Shown: in pieces, positions 6,650 to 12,933 of the stretch | Layout of the letters: each line of letters opens with the position of its first letter | Position numbering within the stretch: position 1 is the stretch's first letter | NCBI GenBank assembly: GCA_015484715.1 | Contig: WFUY01000488.1 | Location: forward strand, 1-22,366 | Source of the DNA: Thermoflexales bacterium | Lineage (GTDB): Bacteria; Chloroflexota; Anaerolineae; S140-20 | Direction of reading: 5' to 3' | DNA: 22,366 nucleotides | Position numbers and translations under genes: made by a program | The notes under the pieces: generated by a model | Told to the model about the DNA's origin: nothing | The model's input: the letters and a program-made list of their open reading frames with translations, nothing else | Databases searched by the model: none

Positions 6650-6935
6650 CACGTCTGGGGCCTGTACCGCTACAGGCAGAATCAGAGGGTGCCCGGCACT
6701 TTCGACTGTGATCTCAGGGGATCATCGGAGAGGGGTTCTGCGTCCAGACGATTCCGCACGCTGGCTCGCGAGGGCCGGGCACCTGAGCCGTTCAAAGGTT
6801 CTGGTTCAGGTCGCGCCTGCCTTCGGTGGCGGGCGCGTCTGCGAATTATCCTGCTGCGTCGAAAGGACTGAGGTATCCCCGGAGCCCGGGGAACCCGACC
6901 GCCTGCGTGCGGGATGAGGGAGATAGGAACAGACG
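6650..6935 (+). other. 286-base spacer rich in inverted repeats before the hydrolase gene
   Basis: No credible gene. Besides the 6660-6677 hairpin it contains a perfect 10-bp long-range inverted repeat (6688-6697 with 6774-6783), a 10-bp hairpin with one wobble pair (6812-6821 with 6828-6837, loop TTCGGT), a CCCCGG/CCGGGG hairpin near 6876-6891, and a 7-bp match (6652-6658 with 6744-6750) that would cross the long-range stem. It may be a folded leader or a 3'/5' processing region; GC-rich sequence also makes chance stems common. Confidence 0.4.
6660..6677 (+). other. 7-bp hairpin downstream of the GTPase gene
   Basis: GCCTGTA (6660-6666) and TACAGGC (6671-6677) pair perfectly around CCGC, 10 bases after the GTPase stop. 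No T run follows, so it is a doubtful terminator. It may be part of a larger folded spacer. Confidence 0.4.
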
Positions 6936-7745
6936 GTGAGTTCCATTGTTACCGACCAAGGGATTGTTCACTACGAAGCCTATGGCCGGGGCAAGCCAGT
7001 CATCCTGCTCCATGGTTGGATCAACTCCTGGGATGTGTGGCGGGACTCGATGATCGCCATTGCGAGCCTGGGACGTTACAAGGTCTACGCCCTCGACTTC
7101 TGGGGCTTTGGGGAATCCGCCAAGGAGCAGGCACCGCCCTTCAAAATTGATTCCTACGCCCAGATGGTGGACCAGTTCATGGAGGCGCTGGGGATTGAAC
7201 GGGCGCCGGTGTTCGGCCACTCAATGGGGGGAACCGTGGCCCTCAAGCTCACCCTCGACCACCCCCAGCGGGTGACCCGGGTGGCCATCGTGGGCTCCCC
7301 CATAGACGGGCGGTCGCTGAACCTCTTCCTGAAGCTGGCCGGCGTGCGCTGGATCGCCCATCTGATCTGGCGCATCCCCCTCATCCTCCGGATGGTGATG
7401 TGGATCGTTCTAGCCGGGGATTCTCCCAAAGTCCGCCGGATGATCTTCCGGGATGTCTCGAAGGCCAACACCGAGTCCTTCTTCCGAAGCATCGGGGATC
7501 TCCACCACACCAACCTCTTCCCCCGCCTCCAGGAGATCCGGGTGCCCACGCTAGGCGTCTTCGGCGTGCGGGACAACATCGTCAATCCCAATCAGGCAGA
7601 GATGCTCACCCAGGGAGTCCCCCACGCCCGCGTCCAGATGATGCCCCGTTCCCGCCACTTCCCAATGCTGGATGAACCCGAGCGGTTCATCGCGACCATC
7701 CAGGACTTTCTGAGCACGAGCACACCGATACGAAAGGGCGGTTGA
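6936..7745 (+). CDS. Alpha/beta hydrolase with intact catalytic triad
   Basis: A 269-residue soluble alpha/beta-hydrolase. It has the oxyanion-side motif LLHGW (24-28), the DFWGFGES turn (54-61), the nucleophile elbow GHSMGG with Ser96, a lid region rich in hydrophobic residues (about 125-185), the acid VRDNIV (Asp213) and the base SRHFPMLDEP (His241). All three triad members are therefore present. The substrate is not evident; members of this group hydrolyse esters, lactones or lipids. The start is GTG at 6936, with AGGA seven bases before it. It is followed after five bases by the V4R gene, so the two are surely co-translated. A paralogue lacking the catalytic Ser lies at the far end of the block (20995). 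Confidence 0.85.
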   Translation: MSSIVTDQGIVHYEAYGRGKPVILLHGWINSWDVWRDSMIAIASLGRYKVYALDFWGFGESAKEQAPPFKIDSYAQMVDQFMEALGIERAPVFGHSMGGTVALKLTLDHPQRVTRVAIVGSPIDGRSLNLFLKLAGVRWIAHLIWRIPLILRMVMWIVLAGDSPKVRRMIFRDVSKANTESFFRSIGDLHHTNLFPRLQEIRVPTLGVFGVRDNIVNPNQAEMLTQGVPHARVQMMPRSRHFPMLDEPERFIATIQDFLSTSTPIRKGG

Positions 7746-7750
7746 CACCA

Positions 7751-8392
7751 ATGCGCGAAGCTGCGACAGAACGCTCATCCGGCTACCACTACCCCAACAA
7801 GATGGGCCGCATCATCCTCCTGGCTATGGAGGAGGTGATGGGACGCAATGGGGTCAACGCAGTGCTAAACCTGGCTCGGTTGCAACATCGGGTGAACAAC
7901 TACCCCCCCAACAACTTTGACCTTCAGTTCAGCTTCGAGGAGATCGGGGCCATCCAACGGGCTCTCGACGAGATGTACGGCCCCCGGGGAGGACGAGGCC
8001 TGGCCCTACGGGCCGGACGGGCCTGTTTCAAGTACGGCATCAAGGAATTTGGACCTGTCCTGGGCATCGCCGACCTGGCCTTTCGATTGCTCCCCCTGGG
8101 GATGAAGCTCAAGGTGGGGTTTGAGGTCTTCGCCGAGACCTTCAACAAGTTCACCGACCAGGTGGTGCGCCTGGACGAGGACGAGGAGCACTTCTTCTGG
8201 ATCATCGAACGGTGTCCCGTCTGCTGGGGACGCCACACCTCCTACCCGGCCTGTTTCCTGGCCGTGGGCATCCTACAGGAATCGCTATACTGGGTCAGCG
8301 GGGGGAAGAACTTCTACGTGGAAGAGGTTTCCTGCATCGCCCAGGGAGACGAGACATGCACCATCCTCATTGACAAGCAACCCCTGGACTGA
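7751..8392 (+). CDS. V4R (4-vinyl reductase) domain protein, putative hydrophobic-ligand binder
   Basis: The 213-residue protein consists of little more than a V4R domain. The C-terminal part shows the signature: ERCPVCWGRHTSYPACFLAVGILQ (Cys155, 158 and 168), then NFYVEEVSCIAQGDETCTI (Cys195 and 203), matching the family's C-x-A-x-GD-x-x-C block. The N-terminal half is helical, with NGVNAVLNLA resembling the Bet3/heme-NO-binding superfamily. V4R domains serve as sensors of aromatic or aliphatic hydrophobic ligands in regulators such as XylR/DmpR, and their Bet3 relatives hold an acyl chain; the Cys set may bind metal. There is no output domain, so it would act through a partner. ATG 7751 is chosen; an in-frame TTG at 7742 overlaps the hydrolase stop. 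It is tightly coupled to the hydrolase gene and precedes the LbH and AAR genes. Confidence 0.85.
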   Translation: MREAATERSSGYHYPNKMGRIILLAMEEVMGRNGVNAVLNLARLQHRVNNYPPNNFDLQFSFEEIGAIQRALDEMYGPRGGRGLALRAGRACFKYGIKEFGPVLGIADLAFRLLPLGMKLKVGFEVFAETFNKFTDQVVRLDEDEEHFFWIIERCPVCWGRHTSYPACFLAVGILQESLYWVSGGKNFYVEEVSCIAQGDETCTILIDKQPLD

Positions 8393-8492
8393 CGGCGCTT
8401 GGGAGGAGCAGGACAGTGGTGTTTTCAACAGCTCATCGGTCGGGGATGGTCTTGGTGATCGTTGGGACGGTTTGAGATGAGGGCCAACCGCA

Positions 8493-9761
8493 ATGCGCAA
8501 GATCATTATCGAGGATAAGCGGTACATTCCCCCTTTCAACGAGCCGGCCCGAGAGCTGACCGTGCTCAACAAGCGGCTCTGGCTCCATCAGCGGGACATC
8601 CTGGCCCCCTACTGTGATCGGGAACGGCCCGTCCACTCCTTCGAAGAGATCCCCAAGGACCGCGTCGAGACCCTGGTCTACCGGGATAACCTCTTCTTCG
8701 ACAAGCCCTTCTTCGAGGAGTTCATCCAGCGGGCGCGTGAGCTGGGCAAGGCTTGTCGGGTCGCCTTCTCCCTAGAGGACAAGGCGATCACCTCCCACGC
8801 CCTGACGCTGCAAAAGGGGATCCGACGTCAGGGGGATGTCTACGTGGCCGACATGTGGTACTTCCCCCGGGGTCTGGAGGAGGAAGTCGTCCCCTTGGTG
8901 ATCGACACGGAGGCCTACGAAGTCGGATACTACCACGTGCCGACCTACATGGCCCCCCAGCAGGGTGACCTGGTCTACCAGGTTCCCACCAAGGCGTTTC
9001 TCTCCATCGAACACTGGGTGCACGTTTTCGTGGCCAACATCGTTTTCGGTATCTTCGCCGAGGGAGCACGCAAGGAAAAGGAAGTCAAGCAGAACCTGTG
9101 GGCCAAGCTGCGCATCCTGGGCCGTTCGCTCCTGGAGCGTCGCCAGTTCCTCTCCAGTTCCGCCCTCGTCTACGTGGGCAAGAACGTCGAGATCGATCCG
9201 ACAGCGGTCATTCAAGGACCGACCTACATTGGGGACAACAGTCGGATTCACGCCGGCGCCTACGTCTGCAACTCCATCGTGGGCGAGAACGTGAACATCA
9301 TGCAGGGAGCCCAATTGCTGCTGAGCGTCGTCTCCGACGGCTGCTATCTACCCTTTCGCGCCTCCCTGTTCATGACCACGTTGATGGAACACTCCATCGT
9401 GGCCCAGAACACCTGCCTGCAGATGTGCGTGGTGGGACGCAACACCTTCATCGGTGCTGGGACCACCTTCACCGACTTCAACCTGCTCCCCAAGCCCATT
9501 CGGGCCCTGCACGAAGGGGAGTTACAAGAGGCAGGGTTCCCCGTCCTGGGAGGGTGCGTGGGGCACAACTGCCGTCTGGGCTCTGGGCTGATCATCTACC
9601 CGGCCCGGATGATCGAATCGGACACGGTGCTCTTCGCGTCACCGGAGCGGCGGGTCATCGCCAAGAACGTCCGTTACGAGGAGAGCGACCATCACAAGAT
9701 TCCCGGCGGGACAGAGATGCATCCACGCCTCTACCCCCGAGAGCCGCAGGCCGAGGCGTGA
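8493..9761 (+). CDS. Left-handed beta-helix (hexapeptide repeat) protein, acyl- or nucleotidyltransferase-like
   Basis: A 422-residue protein. The N-terminal half (about 1-190) has no motif I can name: it has charged and aromatic stretches, such as DRERPVHSFEEIP and DNLFFDKPFFEEF, and no clear nucleotidyltransferase G-x-G signature. From about residue 226 a hexapeptide-repeat beta helix is clear: VGKNVEIDPTAVIQGPTYIG, then DNSRIHAGAYV and GENVNIMQGAQ, interrupted by a loop and resumed at VGRNTFIGAGTTFTDFN (about 313-329). A later block, GCVGHNCRLGSGLIIYPARMI, ends the fold. Such domains in GlmU, LpxA and related enzymes hold acyl-CoA, acyl-ACP or nucleotide-sugar substrates. The next gene, AAR, uses acyl-ACP in its family, so an acyl role is plausible. 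The start ATG has only a distant GAGG. Confidence 0.7.
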   Translation: MRKIIIEDKRYIPPFNEPARELTVLNKRLWLHQRDILAPYCDRERPVHSFEEIPKDRVETLVYRDNLFFDKPFFEEFIQRARELGKACRVAFSLEDKAITSHALTLQKGIRRQGDVYVADMWYFPRGLEEEVVPLVIDTEAYEVGYYHVPTYMAPQQGDLVYQVPTKAFLSIEHWVHVFVANIVFGIFAEGARKEKEVKQNLWAKLRILGRSLLERRQFLSSSALVYVGKNVEIDPTAVIQGPTYIGDNSRIHAGAYVCNSIVGENVNIMQGAQLLLSVVSDGCYLPFRASLFMTTLMEHSIVAQNTCLQMCVVGRNTFIGAGTTFTDFNLLPKPIRALHEGELQEAGFPVLGGCVGHNCRLGSGLIIYPARMIESDTVLFASPERRVIAKNVRYEESDHHKIPGGTEMHPRLYPREPQAEA

Positions 9762-9801
9762 GCGATTCCCATCCCACCCTACGACGAAGCCTGGGGAGAC
9801 A

Positions 9802-10884
9802 ATGAACACCTTCGCCTTCATCATCCATCCCATAGACCCCAAGAAAGACGTCCAGCGCAAGTTCCCGCTGCTGGGGAAGCTGTTGCCCGTCGCAGCCATC
9901 AACTTCTTCTCCCGTTACTTCCCCCCGGTCTACATCTCCCACATCACCGGCGTGCGCTCGGAAGCGACGGGGGAGGAGGTCGAGGGATGGTTCGTGGCCT
10001 GCCCTTTCACCCCTCAGCGGATGATGACACTGCCGCCTCCGGTGGTCTACAAGAAGATCATCCAGACAGGGCGGCTGGCCGAACGGCTGGGAGCCCAGAT
10101 CCTGGGATTGGGGGCCTTCACCTCGGTGATCGGAGATGCGGGCGTGACCATCTCCAAGGGCCTGCGGATACCCGTCACGACGGGGGACAGCTACACCGTC
10201 TACGTGGCTGTGGAGGCAGCGCGCCAGGCCGCGCAGCGAATGGGGATTGTCTTGAACCAGGCGGTGGCCGCCGTGGTGGGAGCGACGGGGGCCATCGGTT
10301 CCGTTTCCGCCCGGCTGCTCAGTCGGGAGGTCCCCGAGATGATCCTCGTCGGTCGCCGTCAGGAGCGGTTGGACGCATTGCGCGAGCAGATCGAGGCGGA
10401 GACGGACACCAAGGTCCGCACCACGACAGACCTAAGTGCCCTGCGTCAGGCCGACGTTGTGATCACCGTGACCAGCGCGATCGAGTCCATCATCGAACCA
10501 CACCATCTGAAATCAGGAGCTGTGGTCTGCGACGTGGCCCGCCCTCGGGACGTTTCGCGCCAGGTCGTCGAGGCCCGGGACGACGTCCTGGTCATCGAGG
10601 GAGGCATGGTCAAAGTGCCGGGTCCGGTGGACTTCCACTTCGACTTCGGCTTTCCACCAGGCAAGGCTTACGCCTGTATGGCAGAGACGATGATCCTGGC
10701 CCTGGAGGGACGCTTTGAGCCCTTCACCTTGGGCAAGGAGATCCAGATCGAGAAGGTGCAGGAGATTGGTCATCTGGCCGAGAAACACGGGTTTCGGGTC
10801 GAGGGGTTTCGCAGCTTCGAACGCCCGGTGAGCGAGGAGGAGATTGAACGCATTCGCACCAAGGCCCAACGGACGGGGGGGTAG
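9802..10884 (+). CDS. Homologue of cyanobacterial long-chain acyl-[acyl-carrier-protein] reductase (AAR)
   Basis: A 360-residue protein whose layout follows the cyanobacterial AAR enzymes that reduce fatty acyl-ACP to fatty aldehyde with NADPH. Visible parts are an N-terminal region ending in ILGLGAFTSVIGDAG (about 100-114, matching the AAR ALGGFSSII block), TTGDSYTVYVAVEAA (126-140), the Rossmann loop VVGATGAIGSVSARLL (158-173), VGRRQERLDALR, GGMVKVPGPVDF, and AYACMAETMILALEG (289-303). Cys292 in the last block aligns with the active-site Cys of AAR (Cys294 in Synechococcus). The C-terminal IQIEKVQEIGHLAEKHGF also matches the family. It is slightly longer than cyanobacterial AAR because of a C-terminal tail. 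The aldehyde-deformylating oxygenase usually paired with AAR is absent. GGAG precedes the ATG. It lies 40 bases after the LbH gene. Confidence 0.8.
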   Translation: MNTFAFIIHPIDPKKDVQRKFPLLGKLLPVAAINFFSRYFPPVYISHITGVRSEATGEEVEGWFVACPFTPQRMMTLPPPVVYKKIIQTGRLAERLGAQILGLGAFTSVIGDAGVTISKGLRIPVTTGDSYTVYVAVEAARQAAQRMGIVLNQAVAAVVGATGAIGSVSARLLSREVPEMILVGRRQERLDALREQIEAETDTKVRTTTDLSALRQADVVITVTSAIESIIEPHHLKSGAVVCDVARPRDVSRQVVEARDDVLVIEGGMVKVPGPVDFHFDFGFPPGKAYACMAETMILALEGRFEPFTLGKEIQIEKVQEIGHLAEKHGFRVEGFRSFERPVSEEEIERIRTKAQRTGG

Positions 10885-10890
10885 ATGGAT

Positions 10891-10917
10891 GCCTGGTCAT
10901 CCCGGCGATGTCCAGGC
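10891..10917 (+). other. Hairpin between the AAR and response-regulator genes
   Basis: GCCTGG (10891-10896) pairs with CCAGGC (10912-10917), and CATC (10898-10901) with GATG (10907-10910), separated by one T-T mismatch around the loop CCGGC. No T run follows, so it looks like an intercistronic stabilising or processing hairpin more than a terminator. Confidence 0.45.
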
Positions 10918-10969
10918 CATCGCCTTTGGGAGCGTAGGTGATGCCACTTGAGCAGGCGGAGGTGAGCCA

Positions 10970-11896
10970 ATGAGCAAGGGTCATATCCTGATCGTCGAGG
11001 ACGACTTCGACATCTCGAACATGCTGCGTATCTACTTCCAGTCGCAGGAATACGAGGTCGAAGTCGCTCCCCGGGGAGGAGAAGCGCTGGAACGATGCCG
11101 CCAGCAGCCTCCAGAAGTGATCGTGCTGGACATCAACCTGCCCGACATTGATGGGTTCGAGGTCTGCCGGCGCCTGCGCAGCACCTTGCGCACCAGCCAC
11201 ATCCCCATCATCTTCCTGACCCAGCGGGATGAGCGCTCCGACAAAATCCAGGGGCTGGAACTCGGGGCCGACGACTACATTACCAAGCCCTTCGACATCG
11301 AAGAGCTCCGACTGCGGGTGCAGCGCGCCTTGGAGTGGTATCGTCGGGAGGGCTTGACGGAGCCCAACACGGGACTGCCCAGCGGCAAGCTGATCGAAGA
11401 ACAGCTCCGAGAGTTGATGCGGCGGGATGATTGGAGCTTTCTCTTCATCGGCATCAACTACAAGGAGCAGTTCGACAACGTCTACGGTTTCATCGCAGGC
11501 AACCAGGTGCTCCGCTCCCTCGCCCACATCCTGAACCAGACCCTGAACGAACTGGGGACGCCTGACGACTTCGTGGGCCATCGGGGAGGTGACGATTTCG
11601 TCGTCATCACCACGACCGAGCGTGGGCCGGCCATCCGCGACCGGATCGTGGCCCGCTTCTCTCAGGAGGTCGGGACCCACTACAACTTTATGGATCGGGA
11701 GCGGGGTTACATCGTTGCTAAAGATGAACGGGGGCAGGAGCAGAAGGTCCCGCTGATGAGCTTGGCCGTCGGCATTGTGACCCCTGACGATGGGCCGTTC
11801 TCCGACATCCGCGAGATCACCGAAGTCGCGGCAGAGAAGCGCCGTATCGCCGCCCGCCAGATGCAGGCCCAGAGTCAGAGCCGCCTGCCTGCCTGA
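10970..11896 (+). CDS. Response regulator with degenerate GGDEF domain
   Basis: A 308-residue cytoplasmic protein. The N-terminal receiver is complete: acidic pair EDD (10-12), phospho-acceptor Asp54 in VLDINLPD, Thr84 and Lys107 in ITKPF. A diguanylate-cyclase-like domain follows from about 128, recognisable by NTGLPSGKLIEEQL and by HRGGDDFVV (signature GGDDF at 206-210 in place of GGDEF). The usual metal-binding DxDxFK stretch is replaced by FIGINYKEQFDN, so the first metal Asp is missing, and a short insert near 233-262 is unusual. Cyclic-di-GMP synthesis is therefore doubtful; a nucleotide-binding or protein-interaction output is more likely. GGAGGTGA lies before the ATG. It sits between the lipid-type genes and the sensor kinase and is a natural phosphorylation target of that kinase. 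Confidence 0.82.
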   Translation: MSKGHILIVEDDFDISNMLRIYFQSQEYEVEVAPRGGEALERCRQQPPEVIVLDINLPDIDGFEVCRRLRSTLRTSHIPIIFLTQRDERSDKIQGLELGADDYITKPFDIEELRLRVQRALEWYRREGLTEPNTGLPSGKLIEEQLRELMRRDDWSFLFIGINYKEQFDNVYGFIAGNQVLRSLAHILNQTLNELGTPDDFVGHRGGDDFVVITTTERGPAIRDRIVARFSQEVGTHYNFMDRERGYIVAKDERGQEQKVPLMSLAVGIVTPDDGPFSDIREITEVAAEKRRIAARQMQAQSQSRLPA

Positions 11897-11936
11897 TCCC
11901 CCCGCCCTGACGGACGCCTTGGAGGGTCCTCAGGCA

Positions 11937-11982
11937 CCGAGAGGGCAGGGTCAGCGGAAAGGACCTCCTCGCCGCCTCTCGG
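11937..11982 (+). other. 8-bp inverted repeat upstream of the CPBP gene
   Basis: CCGAGAGG (11937-11944) and CCTCTCGG (11975-11982) are perfect inverted copies in the 137-base spacer after the response regulator gene. A competing stem joins GGTCCT near 11926 with AGGACC near 11960. The role is unknown, and it may be chance in GC-rich DNA. Confidence 0.25.
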
Positions 11983-12033
11983 CCTCAGAGGGCCGGAGCT
12001 AGGGCAGTGAGGAGCTCATCAGGGGAGGAGGCT

Positions 12034-12933
12034 ATGTCGGCCCTTGTTTACACCGTCCGCGACGACTGGGTAGAGCGAACGGAGAGACTGAGGCAAGAAC
12101 GCCGCCGGACCACGGGCGTCATCTTTCTGGTAGCCGTGTTGTCCATAGCAGGTGTGGGCATCGTGGACCGGATGGGATGGCCAACGGTGATCACCTCCAT
12201 TACCGCTGAGGCTTTCTCACTCTGTCTCTACCTGGCAGCCGCCATCTGGTACGGATTGCGCCACCGCCCCCGACAGGCTCGGCGCTGGACCTTCTTCGCC
12301 TATGTCGTGGGGCTAGGCGTGATGATCGGGAGCGATCTTCTGACGAAGGGCGGACTCCAAGGAGAACTGCTCCGAAGTCCCCGCGCCTCCAGCCTCCGCC
12401 TGCTCTGGGGGGGGATAATGCTCCTCTTCTGGGGCATCGTAGCCTTCGCCGTGAAGAAGAAGCCCGAAGCAATGCGCCGGGTGGGGCTCGATTTCCGTCA
12501 CTGGCGGGCCCAGGTGCCGGTGGGTGCGAGTGTGGGCCTGCTCATCGGCAGTCACCTCCTCGCCATTATCGCCCTCTCTGGCCTGGACTCTCTCTCCTGG
12601 AAACCCTGGCCCTATTTCTTCTGGCAAACCTGCTACGAGGTTGGGCCTCAGTCCCTGTCCGAAGAGCTCTTCATGCGTGGGGTTGTCTTCAACGAACTCT
12701 ACTTCTCCCGAGGACTCGGATTCTGGACGGCTGCCTTCCTGACTGCCGGGCTGGAAGCGGCTACCGTCTTGGTCAAGCAGAACTTCAGTGCGGATCCTTT
12801 GATCATCGTAGGCGCGGCCTTCTACAGCCTGACTGCTGCGTTCACGGCCTCGGCCCTCTTCCGCTGGTCCCGCAGCATCCTGCCAGGCTATGCTAGCAAC
12901 GTGGTCTTTGGTCTGATGAGCGTGCTACGATGA
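12034..12933 (+). CDS. CPBP-type intramembrane protease homologue (EExxxR motif present, His motifs not evident)
   Basis: A 299-residue membrane protein with about seven or eight hydrophobic segments (for example 28-44, 58-74, 86-103, 124-140, 160-182, 228-248, 256-275). Motif 1 of the CPBP/Rce1 (ABI) family is clear: QSLSEELFMRGVVFNELY, with EExxxR at 210-215. The second motif FxxxH and third motif HxxxN should supply metal-binding His residues. In the matching places I see FLTAG (235-239) and GYASN (285-289), with no His, so protease activity is uncertain. CPBP members process prenylated or other proteins in the membrane and some act as regulators. The ATG at 12034 follows a strong AGGGGAGGAGG; an in-frame GTG at 12007 is less likely. 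The gene overlaps the kinase start by four bases, so the two are translationally coupled. Confidence 0.7.
   Translation: MSALVYTVRDDWVERTERLRQERRRTTGVIFLVAVLSIAGVGIVDRMGWPTVITSITAEAFSLCLYLAAAIWYGLRHRPRQARRWTFFAYVVGLGVMIGSDLLTKGGLQGELLRSPRASSLRLLWGGIMLLFWGIVAFAVKKKPEAMRRVGLDFRHWRAQVPVGASVGLLIGSHLLAIIALSGLDSLSWKPWPYFFWQTCYEVGPQSLSEELFMRGVVFNELYFSRGLGFWTAAFLTAGLEAATVLVKQNFSADPLIIVGAAFYSLTAAFTASALFRWSRSILPGYASNVVFGLMSVLR

Noticed and set aside
6689..6917. Small plus-strand frames in the spacer before the hydrolase gene
   Set aside because: Short, Arg/Ser-rich, without ribosome-binding sites or recognisable motifs, and overlapping stem-forming sequence.
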